Below, one piece after another: positions 21,444 to 32,995 of a stretch of DNA of 64,000 nucleotides (position 1 is its first letter; every line of letters begins with the position of its first letter). The position numbers and the translations under genes are program-made. Origin of the DNA: Coenobita brevimanus. Its lineage: Eukaryota > Arthropoda > Malacostraca > Decapoda > Coenobitidae. The notes below the pieces were generated by a model. That model was not told the origin of the DNA and did no database searches. It saw nothing but the letters and a program-made list of their open reading frames with translations. The stretch covers positions 21,205,717 through 21,269,716 of the forward strand of contig CM064712.1 in the NCBI GenBank assembly GCA_032717465.1. Reading direction: 5' to 3'.

Positions 21444-22356
21444 AAAAAGTCCACAAAAACCGTGATTTATGCTGTTTTGTCATGTTTGAGGCGTGATGGA
21501 AAAGGGGAAAGGATCATGTTCATCATAATCATCTTCCTAATTTCCGTTTAATCCTGGTTCGTATCTCGACGAATCTCTGGTTGAAGAAAAAAATTGTGAT
21601 AGTATGTCAAGGATGAAAGTTATTATTGTCTGAAAAAATCTATAGTCTTTTTACTCTAACTTGGCTCATATTTTCGTCGTTTTACAACATATTTCACGTA
21701 GCTCAGTGCCAGAGAAAGACAATGTAATGGCTCTACCCCTTTTCCACACCACTTTTTCATGACTCGCACCAGACTTTAGTGTTAATCTCTTGATACAGTT
21801 CCGCATTCTAGATGGAAAGACCGTAGTTTTAGGCCAAGTTAGAGTAAAATGAATATAGTTTACATAATTAGAGAATTGTTGCGAGATATCAAGACACTAA
21901 CTTGGTCTAAAATTGTCATCTCCCCATATTCAATGCTTAGTTCTAACAATATTTCAACACTACAATAAGATGTACTAGTAACGAAGATGTGTAATGGAAA
22001 GGATGTACAGGATTACTTTTTTTTTTTTTTTAATGAATTTCATGAAATAGGCTACACAAGAATGAACACTTGGACCAGGTAGATGAGAAAGCACTGTATT
22101 TTCATTCTCTTGGGTCAGGAGGATTTTCCCCTTTGATTAAAAATAAAAAATACAAATGTCATACTCAGTTTACCCTAAAATTACCATGCCACCCTCTTGA
22201 TTGCTGAGCTGTAATCGTTGATTTAAAGTTATGATGTCTGTCACGAAGAGGTGCTGTGGATAGGATGTAGAGTCGTAGCCTTGTCTTTTCCTACCAGTGA
22301 CCTACGTTAAATAAGCTAGTAAAGGCCGAAAATGTGGGCCAAATTTAGGTGAAAGG
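20973..22356. repeat. cluster of four small palindromic MITEs
   Basis: Copies at 20973-21145, 21648-21850, 21895-22015 (right end lost) and 22166-22356. Complete copies are about 170-205 bp and end in inverted repeats TTTTACTYTAACTTGGCCTA ... its complement. Shared interior: ACGAAGNNGTGYWRTGGAWAG and AGTGACNTACGTT-like blocks. The second copy is inverted relative to the others and is flanked by TATAG on both sides, a possible 2- or 5-bp target duplication. No coding capacity; a Tc1/mariner-mobilised family is possible but unproven. Confidence 0.7.
21352..21441. repeat. compound (CT)n(CA)n microsatellite
   Basis: A CT run switches to a CA run at 21387. Confidence 0.95.
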
Positions 22357-22504
22357 AGCTTAGAATGACACCAAAGAGGTTAAAGTGACGCAGGCATAAT
22401 CATAAGTATGAAGTGGAGAGAGAGAGAGAGAGTCAAAAGGATTTTCTTACGCAAGGAAGAGGGAACGACAGGTCAAAAGCAGGCAAGATTGTTTTTCTAA
22501 GAAA

Positions 22505-25500
22505 AAAAAAAAAAAAGTAACTGAAAGCTAAATTCAGGATTCATTCATTTCGAGATGCCTGGACACATGCCTTCGAAAGATCATAGGCTGCAGGGAATAC
22601 AGACGGAGGAAGACAGCTCCAGAGTTTACCTGTAGCATACACGAAGTTCTGCGAGTAACTGTTAATTCTCGCGTTAGAGAGTTGGACAGAAATGGGATGA
22701 GAGTTTCCCACAAGACGGGTGCTACGCACCCATTGTAGAGGTGGAGGGATACAAGCAGACAGTTCAGAGGAGCAGTGACATTAATAAAGAGACAGAAGGG
22801 AGATAAAGATGCAACTATGCAGCGAAGAGACAGACACTGAAGGAAGCCAGTAAGAGGAGGAGAGTTAATGAAACGAAAGCCGTTGACTCCTTTTTGAGAG
22901 GAGCTTTATGTGGGGAACCTCCCCACACATGAAAATAGTACTCTATACAGAGGCCAATAAAACCAGTGCATAAAGTCAACAAATGTTTAGGGGTGAAGAA
23001 GGCATGTAGTCAGATTAGACCACTTGATTCCGAGAATATCCCCAAAACAATGAAACCCCGAGCATGTTCAGTGACGATGAAGGATTGAGTTGGATATTGT
23101 TAAAAATTAGAAGATAATCCTGCGGAAAATTTTGACGAATCAAAAGATGTAAGAACCTAGCTTTTAATACATAAAAAAACAAAAACAAGATTACTTTCGA
23201 CCCAATCAGAAATATGAGCCAAGTCAGACATTGGGTGTGCCATAGCCTCATCCCTTGTTTGTTGAAGAAATTGCTAAGATGGATGCTGCAGGAAGAGAAT
23301 GGAAAGGAAAAGCGGGGAATCATCAGCGTATGAGTGGATAGGGTTGGACTTACAGCTTAGGTCACTGATGAACAGAAGGAAGAAAGTTGGCAATAGGACA
23401 GAACCATGAGGAACACCACTATTTATTGTATCAAGAGGAACGGTGGCCGTCTACAACAGCAGCTACAGAACAACCAGAAAGGAAACTAGATATGAATACA
23501 CACATAGAAGGATAGGACACTGTAATAGGGCAGTTTGGAAATTAAATTTGGATATTGAAGATTTATGCCAGACCTGATCGAAGCCTCTGAGATGTCAAGT
23601 GCAATGGCAAATAATTCACCAAAGTGCCTAAAGGAGGATGACCAGGAGTCTGAAAAGATGGTGAGAATATCGCAACTGGGGAGAATCCCTGGCAGAACCT
23701 ATACTGACGATTGGAAGAAAAGTTATGACAGGAAAGGTGCCTTTTCTTAAAAAATAAATGTAAAAACTTTAGAAATACAGGACATTAAAGCAACTGGGAG
23801 ATATTTAGAGGGCCGGGAATGATCGCCCTTCTTTGGGACAGGCAGAATGAGAGCAAACTTTCAACATTATGGAAAGGTACAAACTGACAAACAAAGGCCA
23901 AACAGTTTACCTAGGCAGGGTGTAAGCACAGTTCTTTAACCCGCCGCATGCCAGTGCCATTTTAAAAGGGTCTGACATAATGCCGCGGCAAGTGCCCGTG
24001 TCGTTTTAAAACAGTCTAAAATAAAAATTCTTCACTGTGACTGCATTTTTCAAGATTTGCAGGTAAGAATTGGCAGCCATGTAAGGTAACTGTTCCTCTA
24101 CCATCCCTCAGGCTGTCAAGGCCATACACTCACTCGTTTCCCCCCCTTCACGCTCAATCTGCCTCACTCTGCCTGTGTGCCTCACCCAGTGCTGTACATA
24201 GTGAGGACATATTGTAAATATTTTCATGTAAGTGTAAGTTGTAAATATTTTCTTGTAAGTGTAAGGACTATATAGTGAAGTCAAGTTGTAAATACCTTCT
24301 TGTAAGTGTCAGGACTGTACATAATGAAGTCAGGTCGTACCTATCTTCAAGTAAGTGTAAGATAATGCATTCACAGTGAGAAAGACATGCAAATTGTGAT
24401 AGATGCTGAAGTAATAAGTGATCAGAAAAGTGTACTGAACATTGCTATACCTTCCCAGTATAAATACCTGAGTATACCTTTCATAGAAACTGGCTATCTC
24501 TCACATACATGGTAAGCGTGAGAGAGCGGCTATACCTGTACACGAGTGTGCAGGATTCAATGAAACTCATTTCCGAGCCTCGGTGAGCATTTTAATGGCG
24601 AAATTCGTTGTTTCCACATCAAAATCTATCATTTTAGTTTAAAAAAAAAAAGGTCAAAAAATGGCTGGCACTGGGGTGACCCAGAGGGCTAAAAATAGCC
24701 AGCACGCGGTGGGTTTAGACAAAAGGAGGAACCTCATCAGGCCCATATGCCTTGTTAGTATTGCGACCAGTGATGGCAGACAGCATATCAACTGAAGACA
24801 TCTTAATGTCAGCCATGAAGAAGTCAGAAGGGGTAACTATGGAGGAAGAGGACCGAAATTGTCTATGGCAGAATTTGAGGAGAAAGTCTGAGGAAAGAGA
24901 TCTGCTTTTTCAGTAGTGCAGACAGCTACAGAGCCATCACAGCAGAACAGAGGAGGAAGGGAGGGATGGTGAAGTAAAGGTGTTAGAAAGGATTTTGACG
25001 AGGTGTCAGACTGAGCAGGAAGAGTCTGAGTTGGAGAGTTCAGAGCATTTAGTACGAAAGAACAGACTTAAAAGAGCAAAGAACAGACTTAAAAGAGCAA
25101 AGAACAGACTTACCACGGTTCCGGGTAGGGACATAAAAAAAAGACGAGGTTCAGGGGTGGGTTGGCTACTTCCATGCCTGAGAAAATAAACCCCATAATG
25201 CATGAGACACACTCCGATGGCTCTTTGCCATGGAAGTAGTAATCATTCATGAGAAAATCGAATAAGTACTGCCTGAGGGCCTCCCAATCAGCAGCTCCAA
25301 AATGCCACTCCTGCCGCTTCTTTGGAGGGTCCACAGGCCTTACTGAATCGATAGGACAGATTAAGGCGATAAGGCTGTGATAGGAGGAACCCAACAGAGA
25401 GAAAAGAGTAACAATGTAAATAGAAGGATTAGCTGTAAGGAAGAGGTCCAGTATGTTGGATCTCTCGCCATGGCGGTCAGGGATATGGCTAGGGTGTTGT

Positions 25501-25660
25501 ACAAGCTCCTCTAGGGCACTGAGGATAGAAAAGAAGTAGGCATCCTCACCAAAGATGGTGATGAACTTTGAAATTACCTACAATGGAGGTGTCAGAGACA
25601 GGAAAAACTGGTAGGATGTGTTCCATCTTAGAAGTAAGATAGTCAAAGAGTTATTCATAG
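22505..25660 (-). pseudogene. Jockey-type LINE, copy 1 (endonuclease C-terminus and reverse transcriptase)
   Basis: Read on the minus strand: endonuclease end (NILDLFLTANPSIYIVTLFS, LGSSYH where SDH is expected, about 25480-25360), linker (WEALRQYLFDF...), reverse transcriptase with YADD at 23319-23330, and a C-terminal piece containing GKLWSCLPPSVFPAAYDLS (22541-22729), a block common near the end of Jockey/CR1 LINE proteins. An A-rich run at 22500-22515 on the plus strand does not match a clean poly(A) tail. Many frameshifts; a MITE interrupts it at 23936-24718. The clade within the Jockey superfamily is not settled. Confidence 0.7.
23936..24718. mobile_element. TTAA-type (piggyBac-like) MITE inside Jockey copy 1
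   Basis: Left end TTAACCCGCCGCATGCCAG and the complement of the right end, CTAAACCCACCGCGTGCTGG, form imperfect 19-20 bp inverted repeats; the left has TTAA, the right a decayed TTAG. The flanks belong to the LINE: GCACAGTTCTT on the left is found intact at 30890 in copy 2, and the right flank continues with LINE sequence. No ORF. It also contains three AAGTGTAAG-TTGTAAATA-TTTTCTTGT repeats of about 50-55 bp (24215-24360). Confidence 0.7.
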
Positions 25661-25679
25661 TAAGCAGAATTAGGGAATA

Positions 25680-25708
25680 TTTTTTTATTCAGTGTTAGTG
25701 AGAGAGAA

Positions 25709-25771
<63 letters not shown>

Positions 25772-25916
25772 TGGGGGGAGTGGGCAGTCAAGAAAGAGGG
25801 TGAATTATTGTGTTATGTTTTTAGTTTGATAGACAGACAGACAGTCAGATAGGGGTAGTGGGCAGTCAAGAAAGAGGGTGAATTAATATGTTATGTTTTT
25901 AGTTTTAGTCAGTGTT

Positions 25917-25956
<40 letters not shown>

Positions 25957-26580
25957 TTATGCTTTTAGTCGTGATAAGGCTGGGTCTGACAAGGTCCCGT
26001 GTTGTTGTGTGTGTTGGGGGGAGGCATTGTTTGGCAAAGCCTTCAAACACCCCGCCACCGCCAACCGCTTACGTAATGAACACCCCCGTCGATCGAATGT
26101 CGGTAAACGAGACTTTGGACGTCGTGAATATAGCGTTTACGTAGAAAGGAGGAGGCGGTATCCAGTGCTGTGGCCACGGAAAGGGCACGTGATCCGGGGT
26201 AATGTATGGCCCGGCCTTCATTACAGGTGAAGGATATCGAAAAACGAACGAACGGGCAAGTGATTGCTGGAATGAGAGGATAGTTTTAGTATCGATGTTT
26301 CTGGAGAAGCTGGCTAAATGATTGGTGTAATTTAGGGACCTTCGATGTAAAATTGATCATATTAAAGGGTATTTGTCGAGCAAAATCCCTTCAGGTCGAT
26401 TATCCCTTTTATTCTTTCCTTCATGACACCATCAGGTGATTTCCATCAGCGAAGGGGTTAACGCAGACGATGTTCTAACATTATTTGGTCTGTCTCTTTG
26501 CAGATGTATTAATAAATAAAATTAATAAATAAGTTCAATCTCCCGGGAGTAGCAAGAATAAATAAAAGGAAACTATCAGC

Positions 26581-26670
<90 letters not shown>

Positions 26671-27017
26671 TGGAGCAAATAAGGAGACATTGACCTTGGT
26701 AGTGGAATAACAAATATGAACCATTTTTCTTTTAACATTAACTTTAATAAGTTACGTGAATCTAAATGGGTCACGTTAATCCTAACATTCACGTAAATTA
26801 TATTCTGATATATTCTTGCCATCTTCAGGTGATTATATTCCAAACTGGAGAAACTCTTCGAGCTATGGAAGTGACATTTACCGCTGCCATCTTTTATCCA
26901 GTCGTGTATGAGGGATCCAAAAGCTGAATATATAGTAATTTGAGTACAACTAAAAACTGTGAATAAGTAAAACCCGTCACTGAACTGAGATGCTTGGAAG
27001 ATATTTATAAGACTTAA
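25680..27017. other. no gene recognised; microsatellites
   Basis: (AG)n and (ACAG)n at 25697-25770, a partial repetition of the same block at 25830-25955 with (AG)n 25920-25953 (AGATAGGGGTAGTGGGCAGTCAAGAAAGAGGG appears in both parts, split here as AGTGGGCAGTCAAGAAAGAG), and a long (TA)n at 26585-26665. The remainder is unique by eye. Confidence 0.75.
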
Positions 27018-27233
27018 TAATGTCCATCTATCCAGTTATAGCCAAAAGCCTTAATCCCGTAAGGAGTGGCCACAATCAAATCGCCTCCATGTCGCCCTGT
27101 TCCCTACCATTTCGCTGCACTCCCCCCATCTTACACATCCCTCTCTCATATACCTCTCCAAATCATTCCTTCATCTCATCCTCGGTCTCCCCCTGCCTCT
27201 CGCTCCACGTCATTCACATACACTCTCCTCGTT

Positions 27234-27311
<78 letters not shown>

Positions 27312-27682
27312 CATGGCCAAACCATCTTAATCTGTTTCTCCTAACGCTTTCTATCACATCCATATCCACATCAAATGTGTCTTCATTTCCTCATTTGTCA
27401 GCCTGTCTCTCCATGTTACACCACATGCTCCTCTCAGATAAGTCATTTCCACTGGTCTCACTCTTGACTTGTGTCCTTCCATCAAGGTCCAAGCTTCGCT
27501 TCCATACGATAGAGTCGGTATCACAATACTATCAAGCAGCGACCTTTTTACTTCCATGCTCACTTCCGTTTTTCTTATCACTGCTTTTAAGGAAGCAGCA
27601 ACTTTCCTCCCTGCTGTACCCTTTCAAGCACTTCATCTTCTAAGCTTCCATCCTTACTCATCAAAGTCCTCAGGTACTTAAA
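27018..27682 (-). mobile_element. RTE LINE fragment with (CT)n expansion
   Basis: The 3' region of the same family as 13136-16345: a degenerate tail (CATCTATCCAGTTATAG), the C-terminal tail, and on the minus strand MTYLRGACGVTWRDRLTNEE and PTLSYGSEAWTLMEGHKSRV. A (CT)37-like run at 27236-27309 replaces a short CT-rich stretch of the coding sequence. Interrupted at about 27682 by Penelope-like sequence. Confidence 0.75.
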
Positions 27683-27689
27683 ATGGTAC

Positions 27690-28112
27690 GAGTATATTCT
27701 TAACATTTTGTTAGATGCTGGCACTGATATACTGTATATGTGGGACTGGGGAATTTAAAGAGCAATGCCTGCTTACATCTGCCTTATGTCTTCTCCTAAG
27801 ACCTCTCCCGGTCTCACCTTTATACACTTTTGGGCAACCATTACAAGGTATAGTACATATTACACAGTTCATATTTACATTGCTTTTGACTTCCTCCTTT
27901 ACTACCTGGCTGCTGCTTACCCCACTGATGAAGGAACTGTTTTCATCGAGCTTTTTGTAAGTAGTCACCCATTATGGAAGCATTGTGTGAGTTCCGTGTG
28001 GATAGGTATCTCTCATTGTCATTATTCGTGTTCATATTATCGCCTCTGTTCCTCCTCACTATCCTTATTGCTTTATTTTTTACCCTTACAAGCCAAGATT
28101 GTCACAAGAAAT
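27690..28112 (-). pseudogene. Penelope-like element, GIY-YIG endonuclease fragment
   Basis: The minus-strand frame 27711-27968 contains VICTIPCNGCPKVYKGETGR followed by a basic LRRRHK stretch. This corresponds to the Penelope-like endonuclease core (I-P-C-x2-C-x2-x-YIGETGRxLxxR), with YK in place of YI. No reverse-transcriptase motif is readable upstream. It is only a 3' fragment. Confidence 0.65.
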
Positions 28113-28114
28113 CT

Positions 28115-31100
28115 GTGTACCATGTAAGGTGGCGTGTGGGGCGAATAGCAGACGAAAGGCGGTACAAGGAACTGCATGATGGAATGAAGAGGTGAGACAG
28201 GCTGTGGCACAAAAGAAGAAAGCATATAGTGAATGGATGAGAAACAGGGGCGAGAAGGAAGCTGAGAGACAGAAGAGAGAGTTATACGCAGAGAGGAGGA
28301 GAGAAGTGAAAAGATTAATAAGAGAGAGTAAGAAGAGAGTGGATGGTGATTTTGGAAGGAATTTGAGTGTGAAGTGGAGGGAATGTAAAAAACTGTTCTG
28401 GAAAGAGGTAAAGACTGTTAGACAAGATGACAGAGAAGTTATCGAGGAGTGAAAGATAAAAATGGTAGACTGCTAGTGGAGAAGGGAGAAAAAGTGAGCA
28501 GAAGGAGAGAACATTTTACGAAGTTGTTGAACATAGAGAATGAAAGTAATGCAAGTATAAGTGGTAGGAGAGTCGCTGGGAGTCGGAGGGATGTGAGAAG
28601 AGAGAAAGAAATCAGTAGGATGGAAGTTGTGGAAGCAATGAAGAAAGTCGAATTGGGGAAAGCCCCAGGAATTAATGGAGTGTGTGATGAAATGCTGAAG
28701 CACTCGGGAGAGAGTAGTAGAATGGATGTGGAAGATGTGCAGATTGGCCTGGGAGGAAGGTGGTGTCCTGGAGGATTGGAAGTCTGGTATAATTTTTCCC
28801 CTGTACAAAGGAAAAGCGGAAAAAGAAGTGTGTGGTAATCACAGGGGCATATGTCTTCTTAGGGCAATAGGAAAAGTATATGGTAGGCTACTTATTAACA
28901 AAGTTAGGGAAATTATTAGTTGGAGAACAGGGAGGTATCAGAAAGGGAAGAGGGTGCGTAGATCAGATATCATTCTTAGATCTTTGGTGGAGAAGAGAAG
29001 AGAAAGAAATTGAAAGCGGCCTTCACGAATTTGGAGAGAGCATATGACAAGATGGATAGGCCAGGAATGTGGAAAGTATTTAGAATATATGGAGTAAAGG
29101 GAAGTTACTGAATGCCTTGAAGAATAAATATGAGAATGCTAAGGCTGTAGTGCATATTGATGGAGAACTTGATGAATTTTTCTATTAGAAAGTTGGATTG
29201 AAACAGGGATGTGTCATGTCTCCTTGGTAGTTCAGTCTGTGTATAGATGGGGTCATAAAAGAGATACAGGTAGGGCAGTGGATGTTGAAGTGGCCCTAAT
29301 GAAAGAGGGCAGTTTTTGTAAACTCCCTACGCTGTTTTGTTTTGTTTTATTTTTTTCATGCAAGTAAGAAGGAACCAAAAGCCAGGAGATCGCAAACCGT
29401 TCCTTCCAAGAAAAACCAAAAACAATACAATAGAGAGCCAGATTCAAAATCTATTCATTTCGAGATGCCTGGATACACTGCATTTGAAAGACTGGAGATC
29501 ATAGGATATGGGAAATACAGAATGAGGGAGACAGTTCCAGAGTTGGCCTGTTGGATAAATAAAGAATTGTGAGTAACGATTAACTCTTGCATTAGAGAAT
29601 TTAACAGAAAAAGGGTGTGAGTTTGTTGGTAGATGGGGGCTACCCGCCCATCATAGAGGTAGAGGGATGAAAGCAGACATTTCAGAGGAGCAGTGACCAT
29701 TGATGAAGCAATAGAAAAGAGATAAAGTTGCAACAGTGCGACGAAGAGACAGAGGTTAAAGTAAGCCAGAAAGAGGAGGATAGTTAATGAGACGAAAAGC
29801 CTTTGACTCCACCCTACTGAGAAGAGCTGTATGTGGAAAGCTTCCCTACACGCAAGAGTTGTTCTCCACACAGGGGCGAATAAGACCCGTGTATAAAGTC
29901 AATAACTGTGCAGGAGTAAAGAAGGTACGGAGTCGGCTTAGCACACCTAATCTCTTGGAAGCAGATTTTACAAGAGATGTAATATGATCTTTCCAAGATA
30001 TGTCCCGAGAGAATGAAACCCCAAGTATGTTTAAAGACGATGCAGGATTAAGCTGGATATTATTAAACATTAATGGGTCCTCCTGTGGATGATTGTGTCG
30101 TGTTGATAGGTGTAAGAACTGAGTCTTTGATGCATTAAAAACAATATTACTTTTACCCCAGTCAGAGATACGAGCCAAGTCAGACATTAGGTGTGCCATA
30201 GCCTCATCCCTTGTTTGTTGAAGTAACTGCTGAGATGGACGTTGTGGGAACCGAATGGAAAGGTGAAGGGTGAAATCATCAGCATATGAGCAGATAGGGT
30301 TAGACGTACAGCTTAAAAGGCCATTGCCTATTAAAAGGAGGAGAGTTTGTGATAGGACAGACCTCTGAGAAACACCACTGTTGACAAATCTAAAAGGAGA
30401 ACGAGGGCCGTCTACAACAGTAACTATAGAACGACCAGAAAGGAAGCTATTGATGAAGGCACAGAGAGATGGATAGAAACTGTAAGAGGGCAGTTTGGAA
30501 ATTAAAGATTTATGCCAGACTCGATCGAAAGCCTTTGAGATGTCAAGTGCAATGGCAAAGCTTTCACCAAAGTCCCGAAAAGAGGATGACCAGGAGTGTG
30601 AAAGGTAGGTGAGAAGATCGCCAGTGGAGCGTCCCTGACGGAACCCATACTGACAATGAGAAACAAGGTTATGATAGGAAAGATACTTTAAAATTTTACT
30701 GTTAAGAATTGACTCGAAACTTTTGAGACACGGGATGTTAAAGCAATTGGGCGATAGTTAGAGGGTTGGGAATGGTCACCCTTCTTTGGGACTGGCTGGA
30801 TGAGAGCAAACTTCCAGCAAGAAGGAAAGGTACAAGTTGACAGACAAAGGCAAAAGAGTTTACCTAGGCAGGGTTTAAGCGGAGAAGCACAGTTCTTGAT
30901 GACAACAGAAGGGACCCCATTTGGTTGATGATACTGTGTTAAGTGATGAAGAGGAGCTTCAGGGCTTGGTGAATGAGTCTGGAAGAGTGTGTATGAAAAG
31001 AAATTAAAAGGTGAATGTAGGGACCAATAAAGTTATGGTCTTTGAGAGAAATGATGTCACAGAATGTACAGTAAGGCTGGATGAGGAGGAAATGGCAAAC

Positions 31101-31202
31101 GTGAGTGCGTTTAAGTACCTGGGTAGTTTGATGAGTAAGGATGGAAGTTTTGAGGGTGAAGTGCTCAAAAGTGTAAAACAAAGAAGAAAAGTTGTTGGTT
31201 CT
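28115..31202 (+). pseudogene. RTE LINE copy in two pieces
   Basis: 28115-29336 encodes the linker (VAQKKKAYSEWMRNRG, KRELYAERRREVKRLIRESK), then KDKNGRLLVEKGEKVS and MKKVELGKAPGINGVC with frameshifts. Sequence resumes at 30920 with LVDDTVLSDEEELQGLV (FADD decayed to LVDD), then KVMVFERNDVTECTVRLDEE and SKDGSFEGEVLKSV, and is cut at TTAA (31203). The gap is an inserted Jockey-type LINE: the breakpoint falls inside the FADD-containing block, CTGTTT / GATGATACTGTG. Confidence 0.8.
29337..30919 (-). pseudogene. Jockey-type LINE, copy 2, inserted in RTE
   Basis: Same family as 22505-25660. Its 3' end lies at the low side, where the minus strand ends TAAAACAAAACAAAAC (A-rich tail). It encodes YADDFTLHLS (YADD at 30275-30286), then LNPASSLNILGVSFSRDISW and SASKRLGVLSRLRTFFTP, with stops between. 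It is 5'-truncated inside the reverse transcriptase. Compared with copy 1 it lacks the MITE. Confidence 0.75.
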
Positions 31203-32995
31203 TTAACCCCTACACCGCGGGGTTGTTTTTGCACTCCTAGCGCATCCCACGAGGATATTCGCGCTCCGACTGACTTTTTAAAAATATTTGCCAAAAATCA
31301 GTTATTAGTCATTGAATATTAAAATAAAATATGCATATGGCACATACCTTCATCTTTTCCCTGGGATGTTTGTTGAGCCTTCGTCGTCTACTGTAGGACT
31401 TGTGGATACTTCTGAATTGGGTAACAAAGTCTCCACTTTACACATCCTGATACCCCGTAATATGGTTACCACTGCATGATATTATAACTACAAACACTAC
31501 TCTATGAATTTCAAGTAGTTTGGAATCCATATTCCCCCCCAAAAAAAAACACAGTGAAAGCAATGTAAATTATGAGCGCATATGAGCTTTCCTCCCATGC
31601 TTGTTCCCCGATAGTATTCTGAGGCAGAGGTGTCATTTATTATTTATAAACACATTCACACTTTATATTCCTAGTACTTTATTACACTCATTTATATATA
31701 CAATATTTATCTACAAGTTTCTTTCAGTACTAGTATTTATTTTCACTCCAGGCATTCACTTTCTCGTCCTGTATACTAGCGTAGAGAGCGAATCTGTCAC
31801 TTTCACTCTCATTTTCCCAGTATTCATACATGCTAGAGTGAAACTTTCACTTTCATTACTCCTAGTATATATACTCGTATGCTTATATTACTACTCATTT
31901 ACATTTCTATTTACATTCTCTATTTTATTTACATTATTTACATTTCTATTTTTTTACACTATGTTATGCACTGTCACTTGCAGTAACTTATAAAACTATT
32001 TTCTACTATTCACTTATATTTACATTCATTGCTTTCGTTTGCTGTTTACACATTATTTACACATTATTTACATTTCCACTTGCACTGTTTTACAGTCATC
32101 AGAAAGATCGTAGTCACTGTCCATCATTTTCATTGATAAATTAGCCAGTCCACGTTCCATAGCAGTCACTTAGCCCTTTACCCCTTTCCACACGAGGTTT
32201 AGTAGGGGTGGAGGTCACAGGGCCCTTTGCATGAGGCTAAAAAGCAGCGGAATTGGACAGGCGTGAATCCGACGTGGTTTCACCTTGAAAGACGACAGTA
32301 AACTGAATGCTGTGGCCTAGGGGCAGTGAAGGGCTGCCAATGTCAGCGTGGTGACAGCTTCTAATATATACGCTATGAAATGACTGGCAGGAAGTCTAGA
32401 CAATACATAATAAATTAGGTAGTTCCAGGTGAATGTAAATATCACTTAGGGTTCTCCCTTCCTTTCTTATATATATTTTTATTATGAGAACAGGTCATAC
32501 GGCATATTTCAAGGGGAAATAAACAGGAAAAATTAGCGAACGAGTGCACATGAGGTGTTGCCAGGTGATAATTAGCCCATTCCAGATGTATGGCAGTATC
32601 AATTATCTTTTCTCTTTCTTTTTATATATTATTTTTTGTAAGAATAGGGCTAAGAGACGTTTTAATGGATAAAATGAGTGGAAAAATCCATCCAGCATTT
32701 GTGTAGCGCAGCACAGCTGGTCAGGCGGGAGGGGAGGGTAATGGAGGGGAGGTAAGGAGGGGGGGAGTCAAGGACGGGAGAAAAATGGCTAAATTAACAA
32801 CAGTGGATGGGGGTACAGGTGACATTAGCACAACTGAGTATAGCTGGACACTGGTAGTACTGCTAGATGATACAAGCCACCACTTGAAAGCCCGGGTGAA
32901 TTCAAAATAACACAGAATCACAAAAGTGATGCCCTGCAGTATGATCCCGTGCTCCCGAGCATCACGAAAGTGATGTCCCACGGTTAAGGGTTTAA
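31203..32995. mobile_element. TTAA-flanked piggyBac-like non-autonomous element (possibly recombinant)
   Basis: Starts TTAACCCCTACACCGCGGGG; the complement of the other end is TTAAACCCTTAACCGTGGGA. Segment 32400-32991 is the reverse complement of most of the MITE at 48583-49265 (shared blocks: GGCATCACTTTTGTGATTC, CACCTGGCAACACC-TCATGTGCACT, CTAATTTATYATGTAT). The left 1.2 kb has no such match. The outer flanks differ: RTE coding sequence on the left, gag-like sequence on the right. Small dyads such as CATCACGAAAGTGATG sit near the right end. No transposase domain is visible. Confidence 0.65.
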
